From Marinifilum_A sediminis (GTDB lineage Bacteria > Bacteroidota > Bacteroidia > Bacteroidales > Marinifilaceae): DNA of 64,000 nt. Positions 28,001 through 35,880 of this stretch are shown piece by piece. The stretch lies in assembly GCA_947496465.1 (NCBI GenBank), contig CANMCX010000001.1:620001-684000 (forward strand), in the 5' to 3' direction. Within the stretch, counting starts at the first letter, position 1; every line of letters starts with the position of its first letter. Both the position numbers and the translations under genes were made by a program. The notes under the pieces are model-generated. The model saw only the letters and a program-made list of their open reading frames with translations. It was not told the DNA's origin and did not search any database.

Positions 28001-28174
28001 AAAAATTTAGATCAAAGTAACATGTCAGTCTATAAAGGAAATGATGGTTTATCGAGGTATACCTTCCAAAAATTCTCTTCTCTTTCTCAGGCTAAAAGTC
28101 GATTGTCATCGGTAACCAAAAAAGGTTATTTAGATGCCTTTACCCGTGAACTTAAATGGTATAAGAAACACTAA
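25076..28174 (+). CDS. Large PorE-like envelope protein: TPR, PD40 propeller, carboxypeptidase-regulatory-like domain, four SPOR-like repeats
   Basis: About 1030 residues, exported. From TTG 25076 the N-terminus is a good signal peptide (MNKNSSLTKFLFMVLL..., cleaved near SLNA-SP); ATG 25112 is the alternative. Mature order: TPR helices (DNA about 25200-25560), a PD40/WD40-like propeller (25600-26400; YFSSDRPGGYGGMDVY is typical), a carboxypeptidase-regulatory-like beta domain (26430-26680), a long Lys/Thr/Ser-rich linker (26700-27180), then four repeats of about 65 residues (27200-28160) each starting like YYTIQIMAL and ending like GYWDAFVR, which resemble peptidoglycan-binding SPOR domains. 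The first three modules match T9SS PorE, but SPOR repeats replace the OmpA end. Periplasmic, probably tied to peptidoglycan. Confidence 0.85.
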   Translation: MNKNSSLTKFLFMVLLSILIGVCTPYSLNASPKKQKIADKRRYQLAERFLENGNYSKAAGIYRELLEQSSRNADLNFKLGVCYLNIVSEKGKAVAYLEKSIQYTNSKNNVSMDVYYNLAKAYHTNYQFREALRVYKDLLQIISPQNTSFRNEIQREIKMCKNGLELVKNPINISIVNLGNKINTEFAEHSPGVTADESTMVFTSRRNGTGSKIDIDGQYFEDIYISHLVNGSWSMPTGIANLNTIDHDASISISADGQELYIYKAGYLNRKESEGGDIYVSKLNGSTWSDPKKLGPNINSKSKESHISVSADSRTIYFSSDRPGGYGGMDVYTVTKLPNGKWGKAKNLGPAINTEYNDDAPFIHPDGKTLYFSSAGHKTMGGLDIFKSVKIKGRWTTPINIGYPINSTDDDIYYTPTPDGKRAYFASYRKGSLGRTDIFLIKTPDADKVGLFVLKGKIVTSNGTPVGNSKITVSQNNQTIGIYTPNSATGKFLFIIDAGKKYDIEIVAEGYRTLRTVLNIPPEFANKENHSVITLLPLTLRTKDEPDYPQTIELIDFEESKLNEVGSIASKVDSIPEDKTFTEPLTKDSILTEPSTKAVDEIINNMVQKDSLTSVKKPITKVEDKKETNTPNQKSTTSGSDTKTFTPIVPKVTPGLPVIGANKKKTNTNRKEEEKKKTINKKKIITDKKLSKGSAIDNQKANVEAIAAGDLAFTLDLGNFNSPQPELFEELAGVIETLGPNKRYHYTYGKFKNYKEASKAQKTIVKKGFKTTKIRILSKNNLVKEKSGGETYYTIQIMALNLPIEAEFFDNLDNVKVFKGSDGFTRYTYRKFKSYHKAIQEMNRLIRMGYWDAFVRTVINDQLLYSGMKYRENSNYTIQLMALRHPRPLSYFKDLGNVNMFVDQNGLYRYTFGSYSSKSEAIRDLGTALKNGYWDAFVRKSLHGESLPENKVGNNSNYYTIQVMALQNARPLNYFKNLDQSNMSVYKGNDGLSRYTFQKFSSLSQAKSRLSSVTKKGYLDAFTRELKWYKKH

Positions 28175-28176
28175 TA

Positions 28177-28713
28177 ATGCAAGTTCTCAACAATAAAAAT
28201 ATTCGTCTGCGGGCACTGGAACCAACCGATTTAAAACTATTATACAAATGGGAAAACGATTCCTCTATTTGGGAGGTTAGCCATACATTGAAACCCTTTT
28301 CTCTGTTTGTATTAAAACAATATCTGGAAAGTTCGCATCTTGATATTTTTGAAACCAAACAATTACGACTTGTAATTGAAAGAGCTGATAATGAAAATCC
28401 TGTTGGCTTAATTGATATTTTTGATTTTGATCCATACCATCGTCGAGCAGGAGTTGGCATTTTAATTCACAACAAAGAAAACCAACAAAAAGGATACGCC
28501 TCGGAAGCTTTACAAACACTTTGCGAGTATGCGTTTAAAGTTCTTCAATTACATCAATTGTATTGCAATATAACTTCTAAAAATGAAAATAGCTTAAGGT
28601 TATTTCAGAACAATGGATTTGAGATTATTGGTTCAAAAAAAGATTGGATCAGTACTTCTGATGGCTGGCTGGATGAATACCTTCTACAGAAAATAAACTC
28701 TAGAGATCTTTAA
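28177..28713 (+). CDS. GNAT-family N-acetyltransferase (RimJ/RimL/SpeG-like)
   Basis: A 178-residue cytoplasmic acetyltransferase. The RimJ/RimL-like start (NIRLRALEPTDLKLLYKWEND) and the acetyl-CoA loop region (GVGILIHNKENQQKGYASEAL) followed by NENSLRLFQNNGFE are typical. It begins two bases after the stop of the SPOR-repeat protein, so the two are co-transcribed. The acceptor could be a ribosomal-protein amine or a polyamine; sequence does not decide. Its 3' end overlaps the convergent HsdR-N gene by 14 bases. Confidence 0.9.
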   Translation: MQVLNNKNIRLRALEPTDLKLLYKWENDSSIWEVSHTLKPFSLFVLKQYLESSHLDIFETKQLRLVIERADNENPVGLIDIFDFDPYHRRAGVGILIHNKENQQKGYASEALQTLCEYAFKVLQLHQLYCNITSKNENSLRLFQNNGFEIIGSKKDWISTSDGWLDEYLLQKINSRDL

Positions 28714-29158
28714 TAGTTTTGTATTCAGGAATATCTTCCAAAAAACGAAAACTCTTCTTCTCATAATCCATATAACAGCAAAAATGTCTTAGTCCATTCG
28801 TCACTACTAAAAATGGAACTCTAAGTTTCATATTGTATCGTGCAACCTGATTGAACACATCCTGCGTAATTTTAATTTTTACTGATTTGCACTCCACAAT
28901 CATTACAGGGTTTGCTTTGCTATTGTATAAAACGATATCGCTACGTTGAGGTAAAAGATTGACATCTACCTTTTTCTCGACTGCTATTAATGAGGCAGGA
29001 TAACCTTTTTCTTCAATCAAATATCGAATGAAATTTTGTCTCACCCATTCTTCTGGTGTTAATACAATATACTTCTTTCGAATACTGTCAAAAATTAGTT
29101 TTCTTTGCAGCTCAGATTTTATTTTGAAGGAATAAGTTGGTAAATTTAAGTTTTCCAT
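28700..29158 (-). CDS. Stand-alone type I restriction HsdR N-terminal-like (PD-(D/E)xK) protein
   Basis: A 152-residue protein matching the N-terminal nuclease-fold domain of type I restriction R subunits (HSDR_N_2). Visible elements are TPEEWVRQNFIRYLIEEKGYP, the acidic SDIVLYN and the VECKSVKI stretch, which supply the D and ExK parts of a PD-(D/E)xK site. No helicase, HsdM or HsdS genes are nearby, so it is not an active restriction system by itself. Such stand-alone proteins are widespread and conserved in Bacteroidota; the role is unknown. It overlaps the GNAT gene tail to tail. Confidence 0.88.
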   Translation of the reverse strand: MENLNLPTYSFKIKSELQRKLIFDSIRKKYIVLTPEEWVRQNFIRYLIEEKGYPASLIAVEKKVDVNLLPQRSDIVLYNSKANPVMIVECKSVKIKITQDVFNQVARYNMKLRVPFLVVTNGLRHFCCYMDYEKKSFRFLEDIPEYKTIKDL

Positions 29159-29216
29159 AAAAAGCCATTAACAGGCTAAAGGTACAAGATTATTCCTATT
29201 TAAATTACTCCAACAA

Positions 29217-29987
29217 ATGAAGACTAAAGAAGAAATTGTTAAAAACTGGTTATCCAGATATACAGGAAGAGAGCTTGCTGATTTCACACCCTATATTCTA
29301 TTAACGAACTTCAACCATTACGTTGAGTTGTTTGCTGAATGGCATAATTGTGAAATTGTGGGTGAGGATAAGGCAATGCCTAATGCCTCAGCAAATGGAA
29401 TAACGATTATCAACTTTGGAATGGGTAGTCCGAATGCTGCAACGGTTTTGGATTTATTAAGTGCGATTAAACCTAAAGGAGTATTGTTTTTGGGTAAATG
29501 TGGTGGCTTAAAAAGAAAGAACAAATTAGGAGATCTTATACTGCCGATAGCAGCGATTAGAAGCGAAGGAACATCAAATGACTATTTGCCACCTGAAGTA
29601 CCGGCATTACCTGCCTACAGTCTTCAAATGGCAGTTTCTCAGGTAATATCCGATAGAAATAAAGATTACTATACCGGAACTGTATTTACTACAAATAAAA
29701 GAGTGTGGGAATACGATGAGCGTTTTAAAAAATATCTGACCAAAACAAGAGCTATGGCGATTGATATGGAAACGGCAACCATATTTACAGTGGGTTTTTA
29801 CAATGAAATTCCTGTTGGAGCTTTGCTTTTAGTATCAGATCAGCCGATGATTTCAGAGGGTGTTAAAACAGATAAAAGTGATGCTGATGTGACCAGTAAT
29901 TTCGTAAATGAACATTTGGAAGTGGGAATTGAAGCTTTAAAAGAAATCATGCACAACCGTCAATCGGTAAAACACCTTAGATTTTAA
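29217..29987 (+). CDS. amn: AMP nucleosidase
   Basis: Hydrolyses AMP to adenine and ribose 5-phosphate, adjusting adenylate levels. The 256-residue form is the short phosphorylase-superfamily version found in Bacteroidota. It shows the nucleoside-phosphorylase motifs ITIINFGMGSPNAATV, GKCGGL, and AIDMETATIFTVGF, where the ME pair contacts the ribose. It starts a plus-strand run in which holA follows after 10 bases. Confidence 0.92.
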   Translation: MKTKEEIVKNWLSRYTGRELADFTPYILLTNFNHYVELFAEWHNCEIVGEDKAMPNASANGITIINFGMGSPNAATVLDLLSAIKPKGVLFLGKCGGLKRKNKLGDLILPIAAIRSEGTSNDYLPPEVPALPAYSLQMAVSQVISDRNKDYYTGTVFTTNKRVWEYDERFKKYLTKTRAMAIDMETATIFTVGFYNEIPVGALLLVSDQPMISEGVKTDKSDADVTSNFVNEHLEVGIEALKEIMHNRQSVKHLRF

Positions 29988-29997
29988 GATCAGCAAA

Positions 29998-30999
29998 ATG
30001 ACTTACGAAGAGATATTACGAAGCCTTAAAAAGAAAGAGTACGCTCCTGTATATTTTTTAATGGGAGATGAAAGTTTTTTTATTGATAAAATTACCGATT
30101 ACATTATTGAAAATGCACTTGCCGAATCGGAACGGGACTTTAATCAGACCATTCTTTATGGCAAGGATACTGATATAGGAACCATTGTGACAACCGCAAG
30201 ACGTTTTCCTATGATGGCTGAAAAACAGTTGGTAGTGATTCGAGAGGCTCAAAATATTAAGAATATCGATCAATTATCTTCCTATGTTAAGAATCCTTTG
30301 AAATCTACTATTCTGGTGATCAATTACAAATACAAATCATTAGATAAACGAAAGAATTTCACCAAGGAAGTCGCCCAAAATGGAGTACTTTTCGAATCCA
30401 AAAAAATCTATGATAATCAGGTTCCTGATTGGATAAAAAAATATGCATCAGGATTAAAATACAATATAGATACAAAGGGAGCATTCCTTCTTGCCGAGTT
30501 TTTAGGTAACGATTTAGGCAAAATAACTAATGCCCTTGAAAAGTTAACCATAAATATTACCAACAGAAGTACAATTACTCCCGATGACATCGAGAAAAAT
30601 ATCGGTATATCAAAGGATTACAATAATTTTGAGCTCCAAAATGCATTAGGTAAAAAAGATGTGTTTAAAGCCAATCAAATCATAAATTTCTTTTCGACAA
30701 ACGAAAAAAATCATCCAATGGTTGTAACCATTGCCCTATTGCACTCGTATTTCTCCAAAGTTTTGAAGTATTATTTTATAAAAAATAAAACAAACGAAAA
30801 AGTTGTTGCTTCAAGCTTACGAATCAATCCGTATTTCGTAAAAGATTATAAACAAGCTTCGGCAAAATACAATCCCAAGAAATTGGTATCAATTATTGAG
30901 ATGTTGCGGGAGTACGATTTAAAATCGAAAGGATATGGCGATGTAAGTACCAAACATGGAGATCTATTAAAAGAATTAATTTTTAAGATTCTCCATTAG
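29998..30999 (+). CDS. holA: DNA polymerase III subunit delta
   Basis: Clamp-loader wrench subunit that opens the beta sliding clamp during replication. Typical length (333) and order: an N-terminal AAA+-like domain without a working Walker A (VYFLMGDESFFIDKIT), the FPMMAEKQLVVIREA stretch, a lid helix domain with LGNDLGKITNALEKL, and the C-terminal collar domain (HSYFSKVLKYYF...). It follows the AMP nucleosidase by 10 bases. Confidence 0.95.
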   Translation: MTYEEILRSLKKKEYAPVYFLMGDESFFIDKITDYIIENALAESERDFNQTILYGKDTDIGTIVTTARRFPMMAEKQLVVIREAQNIKNIDQLSSYVKNPLKSTILVINYKYKSLDKRKNFTKEVAQNGVLFESKKIYDNQVPDWIKKYASGLKYNIDTKGAFLLAEFLGNDLGKITNALEKLTINITNRSTITPDDIEKNIGISKDYNNFELQNALGKKDVFKANQIINFFSTNEKNHPMVVTIALLHSYFSKVLKYYFIKNKTNEKVVASSLRINPYFVKDYKQASAKYNPKKLVSIIEMLREYDLKSKGYGDVSTKHGDLLKELIFKILH

Positions 31000-31046
31000 A
31001 GGCAGCGTAACATTAAAAAAACTTAAGTTGTACGCAATACCCTAAT

Positions 31047-31718
31047 ATGAGAGTAAATTTACCCATTCACCTACTACTACTTGTACTTTTGCTTAGCGCA
31101 CAAGCAAGTTTCGGGCAATCACCTATTGTACGTAACGATACCGTATCTATTACGAATCTAAGTTCAAACAATGAAGTGGTTTATATTGAAATTGATTTTC
31201 TTAAGAATGATAAAATATCAGATAATGGAGATATTGAAACGAGCATTCTTAAACAAACAGATCAATTTGGAAAGGCTTATTTGATAGAAGATAATACTCT
31301 AATGGTATACTATCCTTACGAAATGAGTTTTGGTACGGATACCATTTACTATGAAGTGTGTAATGCAGCCAATCAGTGCGATAAAGCTTTGATTTTGGTA
31401 AATGTGTTAGATCCTAATCAGGTTGAATTGTTTATACCTTCTTCGTTTTCGCCTAACAACGATAACATTAACGACAAATTTTACATCAAGGGTATCGAAA
31501 ACTATCCCGAAAACGAGTTTATCGTTTTCTCACGCTGGGGAACAAAAGTTTTTGAAAAAAGAAACTACAGTAACCAAGATGCTTGGGATGGTGGCTATAA
31601 CAGCACCGGAGTTAAACTTGGTCCTGGGGACAAACTGCCCAAAGGAACCTATTTCTTTAAGTTAATTATTAAAGATAAAGAGTATGTAAAAAGTGGTTAT
31701 ATCGTTGTTAAATACTGA
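31047..31718 (+). CDS. Small secreted protein with T9SS type B sorting domain
   Basis: A 223-residue protein for export across both membranes. A signal peptide (1-23, ending SFG-Q) is followed by one Ig/cadherin-like beta domain (about 28-125) and a C-terminal type B (CHU_C, gliding-motility-associated) sorting domain (about 130-223), with the hallmark FIPSSFSPNNDNINDKFYI, FSRWGTKVFE and LPKGTYFFKLI. It is unusually small for such a cargo. It precedes the PorP-like gene by 2 bases, and type B substrates depend on PorP/SprF-type partners, so this pair is probably functional. It may be a surface-anchored adaptor and not an enzyme. Confidence 0.92.
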   Translation: MRVNLPIHLLLLVLLLSAQASFGQSPIVRNDTVSITNLSSNNEVVYIEIDFLKNDKISDNGDIETSILKQTDQFGKAYLIEDNTLMVYYPYEMSFGTDTIYYEVCNAANQCDKALILVNVLDPNQVELFIPSSFSPNNDNINDKFYIKGIENYPENEFIVFSRWGTKVFEKRNYSNQDAWDGGYNSTGVKLGPGDKLPKGTYFFKLIIKDKEYVKSGYIVVKY

Positions 31719-31720
31719 GA

Positions 31721-32674
31721 ATGAATCGAACCCTAAGAACTGTATTATATATCGGATGTTTACTTATATCCATTGAAAACTCAGTGGCACAGGAGGACAT
31801 CCGTTTTTCAAATTATACATATAATCGTCTTTTTTACAATCCTGCCTATGCTGGAAGTAGCCAGTTTATGGAAGCTGTTTTAGCATACAGAAATCAATGG
31901 GTTGATGTTGAAGGCTCACCTGAAACTGCTGTAGTTTCAATTCAAGCTCCTATAAACCGCACCAATTTTGGCTTAGGTGCAGTTGTCTACAATAATAGCT
32001 TTGGAATTCAGAAAGACAATGCCATTTTTCTAAACTATGCCTATCATCTACAGTTAAGTTATGAGGGAATTTTATCACTGGGAATTCAGGCTGGAGTTAT
32101 TAACAAACAAATTAAGTGGAGTGATTTAACAACTTTTGATCCCAATTTTCCTTCGCCTGATGATCCTGCTTTTCCAGATCAGGATGTCTCAACTTGGGTT
32201 CCTAACTTTGGGATAGGTTTTTACTACTATACACCAAAATTCTATGTAGGATTTTCTGCTCCCCGATTGTTATCCAACGATCAACCATCAACGGAAGGTT
32301 TTTCGGAAAATATGAAATTCGAAGCAAAAAATATTCCTTTTTATGTTGGTGCCGGTACAAAGTTGGATTTAAATCATGAATTGAAATTAGCACCATCACT
32401 ATTATTAGTAAAACAACATTCGGGTAAGGCTATTGCTAATGTTAATCTTGAATTTTTGCACAGATCAGGAGTATCGATTGGAGCTGGATACAGAACTGAT
32501 GATTCCTGGGCTGGATTGTTAGGATATCAATTAAGTCAAAAACTAAGATTTTCATATTCTTATGAAAAATATTTTGGAAAATATCGTTCAAAAGGCTTCA
32601 CAAATCATGAAATAATATTAAATTACAATCTATCATTAAAAAAGAGCCGAATTACTTCACCTCGTTATTTTTAA
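31721..32674 (+). CDS. PorP/SprF-family type IX secretion membrane protein
   Basis: A 317-residue outer-membrane barrel of the PorP/SprF family, whose members help secrete and attach type B T9SS cargo. The signal peptide (1-23, VAQ-ED) is followed by the family hallmark IRFSNYTYNRLFYNPAYAGS and AYRNQWVDVEGSPET; beta strands continue to the C-terminus. Overlapping spacing (2 bases before, 5 after) ties it to the cargo and the OmpA/PorE-like gene in one operon. Confidence 0.95.
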   Translation: MNRTLRTVLYIGCLLISIENSVAQEDIRFSNYTYNRLFYNPAYAGSSQFMEAVLAYRNQWVDVEGSPETAVVSIQAPINRTNFGLGAVVYNNSFGIQKDNAIFLNYAYHLQLSYEGILSLGIQAGVINKQIKWSDLTTFDPNFPSPDDPAFPDQDVSTWVPNFGIGFYYYTPKFYVGFSAPRLLSNDQPSTEGFSENMKFEAKNIPFYVGAGTKLDLNHELKLAPSLLLVKQHSGKAIANVNLEFLHRSGVSIGAGYRTDDSWAGLLGYQLSQKLRFSYSYEKYFGKYRSKGFTNHEIILNYNLSLKKSRITSPRYF

Positions 32675-32679
32675 GGACT

Positions 32680-34761
32680 ATGAACAGTAACCCGGGATTG
32701 AATTTTCTATTTGCAACACTTCTAATTTTGGCAGGAAACTTTAGTGTTTTTGCCCAAAGTCAACTTGTACAAAAAGGCGATCGTTTTTTCAATAATGAAG
32801 AATATTCAAATGCTGAATATTATTACAAGAAGGTACTTGAAACTACAAATAATATTGATGTAAAAAGAAAGCTTGCCTGCTGTTACATTCAAACCGATAA
32901 TCATGCTAAAGCTATCAATTTAATAGAAAATTTGGTTGGACAAGAGAATGCTGACTCAAAAGATTTTCTGATGTATGCAAATTTATTAAAAAGAAACAGA
33001 AACTATACTGAAGCTTTAATCTGGTATAGCAAATACATCAAATACAATCCTAAAGATGAAAATATTGCCAATCTTATACTGTCTTGTAAACGTATAAAAG
33101 AATTGGAAGATCAGGAATTGTACACTGTCAGTTCTCTAAATATAAATACTCCACAATCCGATTTTCCATCTGCACTATTTAAAGATGGATTGGTAATTGT
33201 ATCGGGACGACCAAATGAAACATCCAGAACAAAAGATGGTAGAACTGGTGAGCATTATTTAGACTTGTATTATTCTGAAAGAAGCGATGAAAAGTTTCTT
33301 TCGCCAGTTCCTTTCAATGGCGCATTCAACACAAAATATCACGAGGGACCAGCTTGTTTTACACCCAATGAAAAATTCGTTTACTTCACTCGAAACAAAG
33401 GGAATTTGAATTTGGAAGGAAAATCGGAATTAAATATCTATACTGCTCGATTTAATGGCAAATCGTGGGACAAACCAGAATTGTTTCTCTTCTCAGGACA
33501 AAACTATTCAATAGGACATCCAAGCATTTCTCCTGACGGTAGAAACCTTTATTTCATATCTAATATGAAAGGTGGATATGGAGGAACTGACATTTATGTA
33601 TGTAGAAAATTAGGCTTTGTTTGGAGTAAACCAATTAATCTTGGTCCTGCTGTAAATACTTCCGGAAACGAAATGTTTCCGTTTATTGCAGCTGATAACT
33701 ATTTGTATTTTGCATCCGATGGTCATATTGGTTTTGGTGGTTTAGATATCTTTAAAACTACATTTACTCAAAACGAATGGACCTACCCAATCAATTTAGG
33801 TCCTCCTTTTAATTCTCAAAAAGATGATTTCGCATATCTTATCGAAGCAAATAAAGAAATGGGCTATTTTTCTTCCAATAGAGATGGAAACGATGATATT
33901 TTCTTATTTGAGCGCAATCCGGATAAAATTAAAATTCTAAAAGGCAGAATTGTAGATGTTAAAAACAAACAAGCCTTAGATAGTGTTGAAGTTGTCCTTA
34001 TTGATAATCTCTCGAAAGAAAAAATTGATCTTACCAATGAGAAAGGCATTTTCAACTTGGATATTTATAAAGGAAAAAATTACAGCTTAATAGTGAGCAA
34101 ACCAGGTTACAAAACCAAACGAATTTTATATTTCGCCAACCAAACACAAAACACCAAACAATTAAATATTGCAATGGAACAAACTCCTTGGGTAATATTC
34201 AAGGGTAGCATAATTAATCAGTATACTGGTCGATCGGTTGAAAATGCAAGTGTTGAAATTATCAATCAAACTTATAAAATCAATAGTTTCTGCGAATCGG
34301 ATGATTATGGTGATTTTGAAAAAGAGATGGATCCTTCAAAATCATATGACATTATCATCTATAAAGAAGGCTATTTCACCAAAGTCTTAAACAATTACAG
34401 ATATACATCAGACAAATATGAGCAAATTGAACTTCAAAAATTCAATCGAAATGAATTGATGCAGCTATATGGTGTAGAATTTGAAAATGGTTCTTCAAAT
34501 TTAGGAGAACACACAATAAATGAATTAAATAATTTGGCGGGTTTGTTAAAAGTAAATCCTAATATTGCAATAGAAATAATTGGTTGCACCAATTCAGATC
34601 TAGGAAAGAGAGAAAATAAAAGCCTAAGTTTAGAAAGGGCAAAAAAAGCATCTGAATATATTGTTTCAAAAGGGATAACCAATAACAGAGTTCAATACAA
34701 ATCGGCAGGTTACGATCAAGGAAGATCGGCACTTACAGTGAAACTTGTCGAAGCATTTTAA
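32680..34761 (+). CDS. PorE-like OmpA-family protein (TPR, PD40, CRD-like, OmpA C-terminal)
   Basis: A 693-residue exported protein with the full PorE plan: signal peptide (1-25), TPR helices (about 30-140), a PD40/WD40-like propeller (about 150-410; YFISNMKGGYGGTDIYV), two carboxypeptidase-regulatory-like beta domains (about 415-500 and 505-585) and a C-terminal OmpA peptidoglycan-binding domain (about 590-690; NSDLGKRENKSLSLERAKKASEY). PorE links T9SS parts in the outer membrane to peptidoglycan. It directly follows the PorP-like gene, so cargo, barrel and wall anchor form one unit. There is no N-terminal lipobox in clear form. Confidence 0.94.
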   Translation: MNSNPGLNFLFATLLILAGNFSVFAQSQLVQKGDRFFNNEEYSNAEYYYKKVLETTNNIDVKRKLACCYIQTDNHAKAINLIENLVGQENADSKDFLMYANLLKRNRNYTEALIWYSKYIKYNPKDENIANLILSCKRIKELEDQELYTVSSLNINTPQSDFPSALFKDGLVIVSGRPNETSRTKDGRTGEHYLDLYYSERSDEKFLSPVPFNGAFNTKYHEGPACFTPNEKFVYFTRNKGNLNLEGKSELNIYTARFNGKSWDKPELFLFSGQNYSIGHPSISPDGRNLYFISNMKGGYGGTDIYVCRKLGFVWSKPINLGPAVNTSGNEMFPFIAADNYLYFASDGHIGFGGLDIFKTTFTQNEWTYPINLGPPFNSQKDDFAYLIEANKEMGYFSSNRDGNDDIFLFERNPDKIKILKGRIVDVKNKQALDSVEVVLIDNLSKEKIDLTNEKGIFNLDIYKGKNYSLIVSKPGYKTKRILYFANQTQNTKQLNIAMEQTPWVIFKGSIINQYTGRSVENASVEIINQTYKINSFCESDDYGDFEKEMDPSKSYDIIIYKEGYFTKVLNNYRYTSDKYEQIELQKFNRNELMQLYGVEFENGSSNLGEHTINELNNLAGLLKVNPNIAIEIIGCTNSDLGKRENKSLSLERAKKASEYIVSKGITNNRVQYKSAGYDQGRSALTVKLVEAF

Positions 34762-34772
34762 GAAAGAAATAT

Positions 34773-35378
34773 ATGACCATTATAATAATTGCCATTACAG
34801 TATTAACTTCAATTGCAGCATTTAAAAACAATGAATTACTGTACAAATATCAGTTTAATGCGTATCAAATTCTAAAAAGAAATCAATGGTACCGATTAAT
34901 TACCTATGGTTTTTTACATGCAAATTGGGATCACTTATTGGTAAATATGATCGTCCTCTATTTTTTTGGTGATGCCATAGAATACTATTTAACTGACAAT
35001 TTTGGATCTGCTGGAGTGTTCTATTTTTTCACTTTATATTTAAGTGCCATTGTAATTTCCACCTTATACGATTTAAGAAAACATCGCGATCATTATCATT
35101 ACAATGCGGTTGGAGCTTCAGGCGCAACTTCAGCAGTTGTATTTGCTACTATATTTTTTGCTCCATTACAACCCGTTTATTTGTTCTTTGTGATACCTAT
35201 TCCAGGTATTATTTTTGGAGCTGCTTATCTTTATTACTCCTATTACATGGGGAAAAAAAATATTGATAATATCGGTCACAGTGCCCATTTCTATGGTGCC
35301 TTGTTTGGATTTCTCTTTCCAATCCTCCTTAATCCACAATTATTCTCAGTATTTTTGCAGAAGATTCTCAATTTTTAG
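34773..35378 (+). CDS. Rhomboid-family intramembrane serine protease
   Basis: Membrane protease of six to seven helices and 201 residues that cuts other membrane proteins within the bilayer. The conserved HANWDHLLVNMIVLYFFG, the nucleophile serine in GASGATS and the histidine in GHSAHFYGALFG are all in place, so it should be active. It starts 11 bases after the PorE-like gene. The substrate is not predictable; release of a surface protein is possible given the operon, but this is inference. Confidence 0.94.
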   Translation: MTIIIIAITVLTSIAAFKNNELLYKYQFNAYQILKRNQWYRLITYGFLHANWDHLLVNMIVLYFFGDAIEYYLTDNFGSAGVFYFFTLYLSAIVISTLYDLRKHRDHYHYNAVGASGATSAVVFATIFFAPLQPVYLFFVIPIPGIIFGAAYLYYSYYMGKKNIDNIGHSAHFYGALFGFLFPILLNPQLFSVFLQKILNF

Positions 35379-35381
35379 GAC

Positions 35382-35879
35382 ATGCAAAAAGCTATATTTC
35401 TTGATCGAGACGGAGTAATAAACTCCGATATTGGTCATTATTACATCTACCGTGTTGAAGATTTTCTTATCAATGAAGGTATAATTCCTTCTTTGAAAAA
35501 ATTCTCTGATGCTGGTTACCTATTGTTCATTGTTACCAATCAGGGAGGTGTAGCAAAAGGTATTTACACGGAAGATGATGTAAACAAAGTTCATTCTCAC
35601 CTCCTATGTATTCTGGAAAAGGAGAATATTAAAATTGAGAAAATCTACTTTTGTCCTCATCACGATAGTGTTGCTGCTTGTCAATGTCGTAAACCAAGCC
35701 CTTATTTCTTTCAGCAGGCAATAAATGAGTTTGACATTGATAAGGAAAAATCTTATATGATTGGAGATAGTCCCAGAGACAAGCAAGCATCTGAAGCTGC
35801 TGGTATAAAAGGTATTAAAGTTGATGCTAACGAGAATATTAGTAAGTATTGCGATCAAATTCTAAGAGGAGAAATTTAA
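35382..35879 (+). CDS. HAD-IIIA phosphatase (GmhB-like, heptose/histidinol bisphosphatase family)
   Basis: A 165-residue cytoplasmic phosphatase. Motif I FLDRDGVIN, motif II VTNQGGVAKG, the zinc-binding loop CPHHDSVAACQCRKPSP (two His/Cys clusters, as in GmhB) and motif IV MIGDSPRDKQAS are all present. Family members remove a phosphate from D-glycero-heptose 1,7-bisphosphate in LPS core assembly. No other heptose gene is nearby, so the substrate remains tentative. It is packed 3 bases after rhomboid and 1 base before the aminotransferase. Confidence 0.9.
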   Translation: MQKAIFLDRDGVINSDIGHYYIYRVEDFLINEGIIPSLKKFSDAGYLLFIVTNQGGVAKGIYTEDDVNKVHSHLLCILEKENIKIEKIYFCPHHDSVAACQCRKPSPYFFQQAINEFDIDKEKSYMIGDSPRDKQASEAAGIKGIKVDANENISKYCDQILRGEI

Positions 35880-35880
35880 T

